From positions 62,001 to 126,000 of the forward strand of contig RQOG01000006.1 of assembly GCA_003854985.1 (NCBI GenBank): a DNA stretch of 64,000 bases, in the 5' to 3' direction. Below the pieces are notes generated by a model, which was not told the DNA's origin, made no database searches, and saw only the letters and a list, made by a program, of their open reading frames with translations. Origin of the DNA: Calditrichota bacterium (GTDB lineage Bacteria; Calditrichota; Calditrichia; Calditrichales; Calditrichaceae). Made by a program: the position numbers and the translations under genes. Of this stretch, positions 18,453-26,652 are shown piece by piece. Positions within the stretch are counted from its first letter, which is position 1; each line of letters starts with the position of its first letter.

Positions 18453-20142
18453 AGGCAGGAAAGTACTTGTATTGGGCGGATGGGGCCTGGTAGGTTCTGC
18501 CGTCTGCCGCAAAATTATCGAAAAGAAGCCTTCCGAATTAATCATTTTATCGCTTGAAAAATGGCAGGCCGAGGATGCCGTTAAAACATTACAGCCCAAC
18601 ACAGAAGCGAATATTACACCGGAATGGGGAAATATTTTTGTGCGCTCATCGATTAAAGATTTACCCCGTCCCGAAATTCTGAATATTCCAGAGAATCGAA
18701 AAATAGTGATGAATGATGTGTTGAATGATTTGAGTGAAGATATTTTACAGGCTTCTTTTTTATTCCAGGTAATACAAAAACATCAGCCGCACATCATTGT
18801 GGATTGTGTGAATTCCGCTACGGCCGTAGCTTATCAGGATATATTCACCAGTTCCATCGAGGTCAGGAAATCCATAGAAGAGCTGGCGACAGGTAAAACG
18901 GATCCGGAAATGCTACCGACTATGGAAAAATTATTAATAACCCAGTACACCCCGCAATTGATCCGCCATATCCAGATTTTGTATGAAGTAATGAAACGCG
19001 TTAAGACCAGCGTTTACATTAAAATAGGAACCAGCGGCACCGGGGGGATGGGGTTGAATATTCCCTACACGCACAGCGAAGAAAAACCGTCGCGCATGCT
19101 GCTCAGTAAATCGGCAATCGCCGGTTCTCATTCCATGCTGTTATGGTTAATGGCCCGCACGCCGGATGCTCCGATAACAAAAGAAATTAAGCCCACCGCC
19201 GCCATTGCCTGGAAAAAGATTGAATATGGTGAGATTAAAAAAGCGGGCAAACCGGTTCACCTTTACGATTGTCCTCCGGATAAAGGAATAAAAATAAAAG
19301 AAAAAATTCAAAGAGAAATGGCGAAAGGCCCATGGATTGATCTGAAGGATACGCTTAAAAAGGTCTATGTGGATACCGGCGAAAACGGTATTTTCAGCCT
19401 GGAAGAGTTTACGGCCATAACATCGCGCGGGCAGATGGAATTTATTACGCCCGAAGAGATTGCCAATGTAGTGATATACGAAATTATGGGTGGCAATACG
19501 GGTCATGATATTATTAATGCGCTTGATAACGCCACGATGGGGCCAACATACAGAGCCGGATTTTTACGCAGCAGCGCTCTGCAAAAAATGAAGGATTTAC
19601 AGGAAAAATATCATTCGGACAGTGTGGCTTTTGAATTATTGGGTCCGCCAAAATTAAGTAAACTGCTCTACGAAGCATACCTATTCAAACGCTGCAAATT
19701 TACCATGAAGGAAGTGATCAACCACAATCCTGCTTTTTTAGCGCGTTGTATCGAAGAGCAGATAGAAACCGATCAAAAACTGCGTTCGGAAATTTTATCG
19801 GTGGGCATTCCCATACTGATGAGCGATGGTAAAACGATGTTGCGCGGCCCTGTTATGAAGATTCCGGCATACCGGGGCGTTAATGAGTTGGAAGTAACGC
19901 CGGAAAATATCGATCGTTGGTGTTCCGAAGGCTGGCTGGATTTAAGGGAAAAGAACTGTGTTCTATGGCAGGAAAGGCTGAAAAAAATTCACGAAGAAAT
20001 TGATTCTATCCCCGAGAATGACACAAGTTCCCAGTATGACCGTTCACGTGAATACTGGATGGAATCCAATGAGATTGAACCGGGAAAAATCATAGGCTGG
20101 CTGTTTCTTGCCGAAGAGCATGGCAGCAGAATGAAAGAATAG
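18442..20142 (+). CDS. Large SDR-like NAD(P)-binding protein of unknown function
   Basis: The 566-residue protein starts with a Rossmann fold, KVLVLGGWGLVGSAVCRK, a GGxGxxG dinucleotide motif. Later conserved-looking stretches are VDCVNSATAV, KIGTSGTGGMGLNIPYTHS and SRMLLSKSAIAGSHSM. The extended-SDR Y-x3-K pair is not evident: the likely Lys in LLSKSA has Met where Tyr is expected. The C-terminal 230 residues (about 335-566) fit no family I can name. It overlaps rluB by 11 bp and its TAG abuts the ATG of cmk, so it is translationally coupled inside a housekeeping operon. A dehydrogenase, epimerase or cofactor-sensing role is possible. Confidence 0.65.
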   Translation: MDIKGRKVLVLGGWGLVGSAVCRKIIEKKPSELIILSLEKWQAEDAVKTLQPNTEANITPEWGNIFVRSSIKDLPRPEILNIPENRKIVMNDVLNDLSEDILQASFLFQVIQKHQPHIIVDCVNSATAVAYQDIFTSSIEVRKSIEELATGKTDPEMLPTMEKLLITQYTPQLIRHIQILYEVMKRVKTSVYIKIGTSGTGGMGLNIPYTHSEEKPSRMLLSKSAIAGSHSMLLWLMARTPDAPITKEIKPTAAIAWKKIEYGEIKKAGKPVHLYDCPPDKGIKIKEKIQREMAKGPWIDLKDTLKKVYVDTGENGIFSLEEFTAITSRGQMEFITPEEIANVVIYEIMGGNTGHDIINALDNATMGPTYRAGFLRSSALQKMKDLQEKYHSDSVAFELLGPPKLSKLLYEAYLFKRCKFTMKEVINHNPAFLARCIEEQIETDQKLRSEILSVGIPILMSDGKTMLRGPVMKIPAYRGVNELEVTPENIDRWCSEGWLDLREKNCVLWQERLKKIHEEIDSIPENDTSSQYDRSREYWMESNEIEPGKIIGWLFLAEEHGSRMKE

Positions 20143-20832
20143 ATGAGCCGCCGCATAAATATTGCTATTGATGGTCCGGCCTCTTCCGGTAAAAGCACCA
20201 CGGCAAAGCTGGCCGCGGAAAAATTAGGATATATTTATATCGATACCGGCGCTATGTACCGGGCGGCAACTTTAGCCGTTAATGATGAGGGCGTTGATAT
20301 CAATGACGAGCAGGCAGTCACTTCCTGTATAAATAATCATCGAATCAGTATTTCCATAAAAGAAAAACAACAACGGACTTATCTCGATGATCAGGATGTA
20401 ACGGATCAATTGCGAACGCCGCAAATCAACAAAACCATCAGTGTAATTTCTTCCTATAAGGAAGTACGCAAAGCCATGGTTGAACAACAAAGGCAACTGG
20501 CTGAAAAAGGCGGCGTGATTATGGACGGACGCGACATAGGCACAGTGGTTTTGCCCGATGCGGAATTAAAGGTGTTTATGATCGCCAGCCTGGAGGAAAG
20601 AGCGAAGCGCCGGTTTATAGAACTTGAAGCGCAGGGAATTCGGCAGACCTTGGAAGAAGTTAAAGAGGATATAAGAAAGCGGGACCGGATTGATTCATCG
20701 CGCAGCCTGGCGCCTTTAAAAAAAGCGGAAGGAGCTAAAGAACTCGACACAACCGGCCTGACAATCGAAGAGCAGTTAAAGATTATCCTGGATTGGGTCG
20801 ATATTGCTATTTCAGAAAAAAAAAGATGTTGA
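20143..20832 (+). CDS. cmk: Cytidylate kinase
   Basis: It phosphorylates CMP and dCMP to the diphosphates with ATP. The 229-residue protein has the P-loop DGPASSGKSTTAK (about residues 8-20), YIDTGAMYRA, the DGRDIGTVV motif and RAKRRF, all typical of Cmk. The ATG directly follows the stop of the SDR-like gene. The scpA-scpB-rluB-cmk-rpsA order is a known conserved neighbourhood, here interrupted by the SDR-like gene before cmk and an outer-membrane protein gene after it. Confidence 0.97.
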   Translation: MSRRINIAIDGPASSGKSTTAKLAAEKLGYIYIDTGAMYRAATLAVNDEGVDINDEQAVTSCINNHRISISIKEKQQRTYLDDQDVTDQLRTPQINKTISVISSYKEVRKAMVEQQRQLAEKGGVIMDGRDIGTVVLPDAELKVFMIASLEERAKRRFIELEAQGIRQTLEEVKEDIRKRDRIDSSRSLAPLKKAEGAKELDTTGLTIEEQLKIILDWVDIAISEKKRC

Positions 20833-20884
20833 TAATTGATGGATTTAAACATTAATTATAGTCGACAAGACTAAAGGAGGAATT

Positions 20885-21496
20885 ATGCGTACAAGACTTA
20901 CCGTTTTAGCATTAGTAATGGTTTTTGCCGGTGTCTCTTTAGTTCATGCGCAGGGGATTAAATACGGCGTCGGAGCCGGATTAAATGTTTTTACCGGGGA
21001 TGCCGCAAAGGCAATTAATATGACTGATCCTGGATCAGGTGGTTTTGGTTTTACAGCCGAACCCGCTATTGGCGTAAAAGCCAAATTCAGTTTGCCTTTA
21101 ATGCCTCTTTCCATTGCAGCACATCTGAATTATACAATGATGAGCAGCAGCGCCGAAGCACTAGGAAATAAACTTGAAATTGAAACAAATATGTTAACCG
21201 TTGGACTTGGAGGTGAATTCAGTTTAATACCTGGACCGCTTTCGCCATATTTGGCAGCTGATTTGTTATATAATTCAAATGGCAAACGGGAAGCAAAACT
21301 GAATGATCAGCTACTTTATGAAGAGGATGGTGAATCGCGTTTTGGCTTAGGTATTGGCGTTGGAGTTACATTCAGTCTTTTACCTATGATTGATTTGGAT
21401 GTGAGCGCCAAATATAATTTTAATAATGTGTTTGGTAAAGAAGATGACGAAATAGATGTGAATACAATAATGATACAGGCATTTGTTTTGTTCTAG
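20885..21496 (+). CDS. Outer-membrane beta-barrel protein
   Basis: This 203-residue protein has a clear signal peptide (MRTRLTVLALVMVFAGVSLVHA, cleavage after about residue 22). Alternating hydrophobic strands with Gly-rich turns follow, ending in an aromatic residue (VLF), as in small OmpW/OmpA-like barrels. A strong AAAGGAGGAATT ribosome site precedes the ATG. It starts 52 bp after cmk and is followed by a hairpin, so it ends the operon. The role is unknown; structural porin or membrane integrity are both possible. Confidence 0.75.
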   Translation: MRTRLTVLALVMVFAGVSLVHAQGIKYGVGAGLNVFTGDAAKAINMTDPGSGGFGFTAEPAIGVKAKFSLPLMPLSIAAHLNYTMMSSSAEALGNKLEIETNMLTVGLGGEFSLIPGPLSPYLAADLLYNSNGKREAKLNDQLLYEEDGESRFGLGIGVGVTFSLLPMIDLDVSAKYNFNNVFGKEDDEIDVNTIMIQAFVLF

Positions 21497-21516
21497 ATTT
21501 AAATCATTAATTTTTT

Positions 21517-21549
21517 AAGGGGAGTAGAATTAAACTGCTCCCTTTTTTT
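21517..21549 (+). terminator. Rho-independent terminator
   Basis: AAGGGGAGT (21517-21525) pairs imperfectly with ACTGCTCCCTT (about 21533-21543), followed by a run of seven T. It closes the trpS-to-barrel gene run before rpsA. Confidence 0.75.
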
Positions 21550-21577
21550 ATTTCTACAGAATTTGCCTACAATTTTT

Positions 21578-21606
21578 TTGTATTTCCTATTCGAAAGTGT
21601 TACATT
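21578..21606 (+). promoter_or_regulatory. Candidate sigma-70 promoter of rpsA
   Basis: TTGTAT (21578-21583) and TACATT (21601-21606) have a 17-base spacer, giving a leader of about 60 nt before rpsA. An imperfect inverted repeat (21584-21593 with 21632-21640) straddles the site. Confidence 0.4.
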
Positions 21607-21674
21607 ACGCAACTTTGTAAATAACAGCGTCCGATAGGAACGCATAACATTTAACCTTAGGAGAAGTACATTTT

Positions 21675-23774
21675 ATGTCTGAAGAAAAAAAAGATGCTGT
21701 AGTTGAAGAGCTGCCTCAGGCTCCCGCTGCAGAAGAACCATCAACCAACCCGCCGGCTGAGGAAACAATCGAGGCGGCCCCCAAAAAAGAAACTCCCGTA
21801 AAAGAAGAAAAGAAAGAAAAAGTTGAAGAGAAAGCCGAGCCTTTCAAGGAAGAGATCGTTAAACTCGAAGACTTAAAAGATGAAAAAGAATACCCCGATG
21901 CGGAAATAGATGCTCTGACCCGTTTGTATAATCAGACGATGAATCAGATTACGGAAGGTGAGATCGTTACCGGGCGTGTTTTGAATATAACCGATTCCAA
22001 TGTGATTGTGGATATCGGCTTTAAATCCGAAGGAATTGTTCCGATCGAGGAATTTGATAACCTCGAGGAATTAAAGCCGGGCGATGAAATTGAAGTTTAC
22101 CTGGAAACCTTGGAAAGCGCGGACGGTCAGCTGAGTTTATCCCGCAAGCGCGCCGACTTTATCCGTATCTGGGAAAAACTTGTTGAAAAGCATGAAAAAG
22201 ACGAGGTGATTCCCGGAACCATTACCCGCCGGATAAAAGGCGGTATGGTCGTTAACCTGATGGGCGTGGATGCCTTTTTGCCAGGGTCACAGATCGATGT
22301 TAAACCTATCCGTGATTTTGACGCCTATCTGGGTAAACAACTCAATTTTAAAATTGTCAAAGTAAACCATGCCCGTAAAAACATCGTTGTCTCCAGCCGT
22401 GTATTGATTGAAAAAGCCATGGAAAGCCATCGCAGCGAGATTCTCAGCACTATCGAAAAAGGTCAGGTGCGCAAAGGCACCGTTAAGAATATCACCGATT
22501 TCGGCGTATTTATCGATTTGGGCGGAGTCGATGGTTTACTGCACATTACCGACCTTAGCTGGGGCCGCGTTAATCATCCTTCCGAACTGGTTAAACTTGA
22601 CCAGGAATTGGACGTAATGATTCTTGATTACAATGATCATAAAGATAGAATTTCGCTTGGTTTAAAACAATTACAGCCTCATCCCTGGGATGATGTGGAG
22701 AAAAAATTTCCTGTTGGTTCACATATAAACGGACGCGTGGTCAGCATTACCGACTATGGCGCGTTTGTTGAGTTGGAAAAGGGTATTGAAGGATTGATTC
22801 ATATATCAGAGATGTCCTGGTCTCAGCATATTAAGCATCCCAGCCAGATTCTGAGCGTGGGTCAGAGCGTTGAAGCCGTTGTCCTGAATATCGAAGCGGA
22901 TCATAAAAAAATATCTTTGGGATTGAAACAGTTGGAACCGGATCCATGGGAAAACATCGAAGAACGTTTCCCGGTTGGATCGGTGCATAAAGGCGTGGTG
23001 AGAAATCTTACGCAATTCGGAGCCTTTGTTGAACTAGAAGAAGGCATAGACGGCCTGGTTCATATATCCGATTTGTCCTGGACAAAGAAGGTCCGTCATC
23101 CCAGTGAAATCGTTAAAAAAGGTGATGAGATCGAAGTGGTTGTTCTCGGAATTAACCGTGATGAACGACGCATTGCCCTGGGTCATAAACAGATCGACGA
23201 TAACCCGTGGGATTCTTTTGAACAGAATTATGGCGTGGACACCGAGACATCCGGTAAAGTAAGCCGCCTGATTGAAAAGGGCATTATAATTACTCTGCCA
23301 TTAGGCGTTGATGGTTTTATTCCTAATCAGCATTTGGGATTGCCTAAAGGCAAAAAAGTCAATGAAGTCTATGAAGAAGGCGCTGAAGTACCGGCAAAGG
23401 TCATTGAGTTTGATAAGGAAAACAAAAAAATAGTCCTGTCCGTGAGTGCTTATTTTAAGGATAAGGAAAGAAAAGACTACGAAGACTATATGACTAAACA
23501 GGGTGCCGCGAAGACAACCATAGAAGAGGTGGCAAAGGTAAAAGCCGAGCCGGAAACACCTGTAGAAGAGCAGGCTGAACCGCCGGTAGAAAAAGAAAAG
23601 AAACCGGCCAGGAAAAAAGAAGCTAAAGCTGTTGAATCTGAACAAAAAGAAGCAGTTGAGCCGGAAGCCGAACCGGAAAAGGCGGTTAAAGAAGAAAAAA
23701 AAGAAACAAAGAAAACAACGGCAAAAAAACCGGCAAAGACCGCTAAGAAAAAAGAATCTAAAAAAGATGAATGA
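21675..23774 (+). CDS. rpsA: 30S ribosomal protein S1 with long terminal extensions
   Basis: S1 brings mRNA to the 30S subunit. Six S1 (OB-fold) repeats run from about residues 88 to 585; examples are GEIVTGRVLNITDSNVIVDIG (repeat 1) and the near-identical repeats 3-5 with GLxHISDLSW and HPSE phrases. At 699 residues it is over 100 longer than E. coli S1. The first 85 residues are Glu/Pro/Ala/Lys-rich, and the last 90 are Lys/Glu/Ala/Pro-rich and likely disordered. It is a single-gene unit between two terminators with its own promoter and an AGGAG ribosome site. Confidence 0.96.
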   Translation: MSEEKKDAVVEELPQAPAAEEPSTNPPAEETIEAAPKKETPVKEEKKEKVEEKAEPFKEEIVKLEDLKDEKEYPDAEIDALTRLYNQTMNQITEGEIVTGRVLNITDSNVIVDIGFKSEGIVPIEEFDNLEELKPGDEIEVYLETLESADGQLSLSRKRADFIRIWEKLVEKHEKDEVIPGTITRRIKGGMVVNLMGVDAFLPGSQIDVKPIRDFDAYLGKQLNFKIVKVNHARKNIVVSSRVLIEKAMESHRSEILSTIEKGQVRKGTVKNITDFGVFIDLGGVDGLLHITDLSWGRVNHPSELVKLDQELDVMILDYNDHKDRISLGLKQLQPHPWDDVEKKFPVGSHINGRVVSITDYGAFVELEKGIEGLIHISEMSWSQHIKHPSQILSVGQSVEAVVLNIEADHKKISLGLKQLEPDPWENIEERFPVGSVHKGVVRNLTQFGAFVELEEGIDGLVHISDLSWTKKVRHPSEIVKKGDEIEVVVLGINRDERRIALGHKQIDDNPWDSFEQNYGVDTETSGKVSRLIEKGIIITLPLGVDGFIPNQHLGLPKGKKVNEVYEEGAEVPAKVIEFDKENKKIVLSVSAYFKDKERKDYEDYMTKQGAAKTTIEEVAKVKAEPETPVEEQAEPPVEKEKKPARKKEAKAVESEQKEAVEPEAEPEKAVKEEKKETKKTTAKKPAKTAKKKESKKDE

Positions 23775-23810
23775 CCGTCTTCTGGTTGCTGACGTTTTTT
23801 AATAATCATC

Positions 23811-23845
23811 AAAAGCCTGTTCTTTGTAGAGCAGGCTTTTTTTTT
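23811..23845 (+). terminator. Rho-independent terminator of rpsA
   Basis: AAAAGCCTG at 23811-23819 pairs with CAGGCTTTT at 23832-23840, followed by further T residues. It sits 37 bp after the rpsA stop. Confidence 0.9.
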
Positions 23846-23913
23846 ATAAAAAATACTATTTAAATTACAAACTTTGCCGATATTGATACTAATATAAACA
23901 GGCAGTGCAGGCT

Positions 23914-24927
23914 ATGGCGTTTTTCTTAAATAGATTATTTAAAAATATAGGCATTGATTTAGGCACAGCCAATACCATTGTATATATCTATGATAAGGGG
24001 TATGTGGTCAATGAGCCGTCCGTAATCGCTTTTAAAAATAATTCCACGGTTTTTAGCATTGGATTTGAAGCCAAAGAAATGATTGGTAAAACGCACAGGG
24101 ATATAAGGGTTATCCGTCCCATGGCCGATGGCGTGATCGCTGATTTTACGGCAGGCGAAGCCATGTTGCGCGAGTTCATCAAAATGGCCGAAGTGCCGAG
24201 TTTTATGATTAATAAAATCGTCATAGGCGTTCCTACAGGAATTACATCGGTGGAGAAAAAAGCGGTGATTGACAGCGCCGTGATGGCCGGAGCGCGCAGG
24301 GTTCATTTGGTTTCCGAGCCGATGGCGGCGGCGATAGGCGTAGGCTTAAATGTCCTGGATTCTAACGCTAACCTGATCATTGATATAGGCGGAGGGACTA
24401 CGGATATCGCGGTAATTAATTACGGTGGAATTGTGCTTGATAATACTTTGCGTATAGCCAGCGATGAAATGAATGAAGCCATTGTCCGTTTTGTTAAAAA
24501 CCGCTATCACCTGCGCATTGGCGATATTACTGCTGAAAAAATTAAAATTGAACACGGCATCGCACACGAAAGTATGGAAGAAAAAACATTTACCCTAAAA
24601 GGCATCGATTATCAGACCGGATTGCCCAGACAGTTAGTGGTATCCAATAAAATGTTCTTAGAAGCTTTATCCGGCATTCTTAACGCGATTACCAATGCGA
24701 TAATCGCTACGCTGGATCAGCTTCCCCCGGAACTGGCCGGCGATATTATCGATCGCGGCATTGTTTTAACCGGTGGCGGATCACTGCTGAGAGGCCTTGA
24801 TGTCAGGCTGCGCGAAATTTTGAACGTGCCGGTTAGCCGTCCGGGAAACGCCCTGTTATGCGTGGCCGAAGGCACCAGAAAAATTCTAGAATCTTTTGAT
24901 ACGTATGAACAGCTTTTAATGAGTTAA
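23914..24927 (+). CDS. mreB: Rod-shape-determining protein MreB
   Basis: MreB is the actin-like filament protein that guides lateral-wall synthesis. The sequence has the phosphate-1 loop IGIDLGTANT, connect-1 and phosphate-2 motifs VIGVPTG and IDIGGGTTDIAV, the adenosine motif GIVLTGGGSLLRGL and the expected 337-residue length. A GTG at 23905 would add three residues; ATG 23914 fits the family start MAFFLNRLF, an amphipathic membrane-binding helix. mreC, mreD and rodA are not adjacent. Its 3' end overlaps the convergent Nudix gene by 12 bp. Confidence 0.96.
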   Translation: MAFFLNRLFKNIGIDLGTANTIVYIYDKGYVVNEPSVIAFKNNSTVFSIGFEAKEMIGKTHRDIRVIRPMADGVIADFTAGEAMLREFIKMAEVPSFMINKIVIGVPTGITSVEKKAVIDSAVMAGARRVHLVSEPMAAAIGVGLNVLDSNANLIIDIGGGTTDIAVINYGGIVLDNTLRIASDEMNEAIVRFVKNRYHLRIGDITAEKIKIEHGIAHESMEEKTFTLKGIDYQTGLPRQLVVSNKMFLEALSGILNAITNAIIATLDQLPPELAGDIIDRGIVLTGGGSLLRGLDVRLREILNVPVSRPGNALLCVAEGTRKILESFDTYEQLLMS

Positions 24928-25557
24928 TTCATTTTCGTATAACTGAAAATACTGCAGAGCAATTATCGTCTTTCCATCCTTAAAGTAACCGGATTTCAAC
25001 AATTCATAGGCTTTCTTTTTACTATATTCAACAATTCGTATATCTTCATGTTCATGGCTGACGCCGCCCCCGGAATATTTTTTATCGTTGCTGTTTCCGA
25101 TACCAATGAATATGGTAATAAGTTCGTTGGTAATACCGGGACTGACATAAATCTTATTCACAAATTTAAGATTTTCGATTACATATCCGGTTTCTTCGAT
25201 GCATTCCCTTTTGGCGCAGGTTTCCGCGGTATCGTTTTTGTCAAATACCCCGGCTACAATTTCATCAATCCAGCCGGATTCGCCGTTCTCATAACAGGCA
25301 TAACGAAACTGATTGACAAGGATAAAACTGTCCGTATCCTTTAAATAAACCAGCGCAGCGGCCGCTTCGCCGCGTTTGAGATTAAGACGAAGCATGGCTT
25401 CAGACCAACTGCCGTCATGTTTGATATGTTTTAATTCAATAGAATCTAAATTTAAAAAACCTTCATAAAGCCGCTTTTTTGATATAATTTTTACTTTCAA
25501 CGAATGGCCTTTCCCGCTATATTTGATCAATGCAATGATGATTTTTTTTGTAAACAA
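24916..25557 (-). CDS. Nudix hydrolase, ADP-ribose pyrophosphatase type
   Basis: This 213-residue protein probably hydrolyses a nucleoside diphosphate sugar such as ADP-ribose or GDP-mannose. The Nudix box runs from GVFDKND through RECIEETGY; the core REUxEE is intact, but the first conserved Glu of the box is Asp. The upstream phrase LVNQFRYACYENG matches the ADP-ribose/GDP-mannose pyrophosphatase group, although that group normally has QxRxP here. The annotated start gives about 20 extra N-terminal residues compared with the family, so a start nearer the KIISKKRLYEGF segment is possible. It is convergent with mreB and divergent from the thioesterase. Confidence 0.82.
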   Translation of the reverse strand: MFTKKIIIALIKYSGKGHSLKVKIISKKRLYEGFLNLDSIELKHIKHDGSWSEAMLRLNLKRGEAAAALVYLKDTDSFILVNQFRYACYENGESGWIDEIVAGVFDKNDTAETCAKRECIEETGYVIENLKFVNKIYVSPGITNELITIFIGIGNSNDKKYSGGGVSHEHEDIRIVEYSKKKAYELLKSGYFKDGKTIIALQYFQLYENELTH

Positions 25558-25616
25558 CAGGGAAATTAAGCCGGCAGGGATTTGTACGCAAAATATAATT
25601 GTAAGCTGGAGAAAAA

Positions 25617-26375
25617 ATGAATGAGAACAGAAAACTAACCTGGACTGAAAATTTTACGGTGCGTTCTTTTGAAATCGATTTAAAAGGTCAGGCCACGATT
25701 CAAACCATATGCCGCTATATACAGGAAGCCGCGATTAATCATGCCGCGCATTTAAAGGTTGATAAATACAGCATGGACGATCTGAATATTACCTGGGTGT
25801 TGTCGCGGCTGCAGATCAGAATGGACAGGTATCCTTTCTGGAAGGAGGCGGTTACGGTGGAAACCTGGCCGGTTTTAAAGGATAAACACTTTGCCATCCG
25901 TGATTATGAATTAAGCGATGGCAAGGGAAAATCTATCGGCGTCGGGACTTCATCATGGATGATGATTGACCTGAACACACGCAGGCCCATTCCATTACCT
26001 TCTTTTATGGAAGGTATAGAAAACATCAAACGGAGCAGGGCCCTTGATTCCAGGTTTGAACGGCTGCCTGAACTGGAAAAACCTGAATTTCAAAAATCAT
26101 TTCATGTCCGGCACAGCGATCTGGATATCAATCTTCATGTAAATTATGTGCATTATATTGAGTGGGCTCTGGAAGCCGTGCCCAGAGAAATACTAAAGGA
26201 TAATCAGTTATATGAACTGGAAGTGGGATTCAGGGCGGAAAGCGTTTATGGCGACAGTATTTCATCCCAATGTCAGCAGGCTGAAGCGAACACGTATTTG
26301 CATAAAATTATGCGGATTAGTGACAATATGGAATTAACTAGATTGGTGTCCCGCTGGCGCCCGTATAAGTTTTGA
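25617..26375 (+). CDS. Acyl-ACP thioesterase
   Basis: This 252-residue enzyme is predicted to release free fatty acids from acyl-ACP. It has the two-hotdog layout of the FatA/FatB family: the first half carries RSFEIDLKGQATIQTICRY and WVLSRLQIRMDRYP, and the second half carries HSDLDINLHVNYVHYIEW, which holds the catalytic Asn-His pair. A CTGGAG ribosome site precedes the ATG. Free fatty acids so made could feed the acyl-CoA ligase found at 51 kb, though the two are unlinked. It stands alone and is followed by tRNA-Leu. Confidence 0.9.
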   Translation: MNENRKLTWTENFTVRSFEIDLKGQATIQTICRYIQEAAINHAAHLKVDKYSMDDLNITWVLSRLQIRMDRYPFWKEAVTVETWPVLKDKHFAIRDYELSDGKGKSIGVGTSSWMMIDLNTRRPIPLPSFMEGIENIKRSRALDSRFERLPELEKPEFQKSFHVRHSDLDINLHVNYVHYIEWALEAVPREILKDNQLYELEVGFRAESVYGDSISSQCQQAEANTYLHKIMRISDNMELTRLVSRWRPYKF

Positions 26376-26390
26376 TGGCGGGATTTTGTT

Positions 26391-26419
26391 TTGCGTTCCC
26401 GGTAAAATAAAATTAAATT
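26391..26419 (+). promoter_or_regulatory. Candidate promoter of tRNA-Leu
   Basis: TTGCGT (26391-26396) and TAAATT (26414-26419) have a 17-base spacer and end 16 bp before the tRNA. The extended phrase TTAAATTGCAC is shared with the tRNA-Thr promoter. Confidence 0.55.
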
Positions 26420-26434
26420 GCACCGCTTCAATAA

Positions 26435-26518
26435 GCGAGGATGGCGGAATTGGCAGACGCGCCAGACTTAGGATCTGGTGCCTGAGAAGGCGTGGGAGTT
26501 CAAGTCTCCCTCCTCGTA
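26435..26518 (+). tRNA. tRNA-Leu (anticodon UAG)
   Basis: An 84-nt class II tRNA folds with acceptor GCGAGGA/TCCTCGT, anticodon stem CCAGA/TCTGG around loop CTTAGGA (anticodon TAG), a long variable arm (TGCCTGAGAAGGCGT) and T arm GGGAG-TTCAAGT-CTCCC. The discriminator is A and CCA is not encoded. The first acceptor pair is G1-U72 rather than G-C. A strong terminator follows at once. Confidence 0.95.
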
Positions 26519-26519
26519 C

Positions 26520-26550
26520 AAAGCCCCGATTAATCTTCCGGGGCTTTTTT
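26520..26550 (+). terminator. Terminator of tRNA-Leu
   Basis: AAAGCCCCG (26520-26528) pairs with CGGGGCTTT (26539-26547), followed by T residues. It is one base beyond the tRNA trailer. Confidence 0.92.
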
Positions 26551-26593
26551 ATTTCTTGTTAAATTGAATTTTACTAACATCCGGATAATTAAG

Positions 26594-26623
26594 TTGATTC
26601 CAAACCAATACGGTCGTTATATT
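26594..26623 (+). promoter_or_regulatory. Candidate promoter of the barrel-protein gene
   Basis: TTGATT (26594-26599) and TATATT (26618-26623) are separated by 18 bases, 30 bp before the start codon. Confidence 0.35.
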
Positions 26624-26652
26624 GGGAAAAAAATAATAGTCGCGGAAGATCA

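Noticed and set aside
19147-19506. A 119-codon frame antisense to the SDR-like gene
   Set aside because: Shadow of the coding strand; Phe/Asn/His-rich sequence with no ribosome site or family.
21584-21640. Inverted repeat TTCCTATTCG / CGATAGGAA before rpsA as a possible autoregulatory structure
   Set aside because: The left arm falls in the promoter spacer, upstream of the predicted transcript, and pairing is imperfect; kept only as a note under the promoter.
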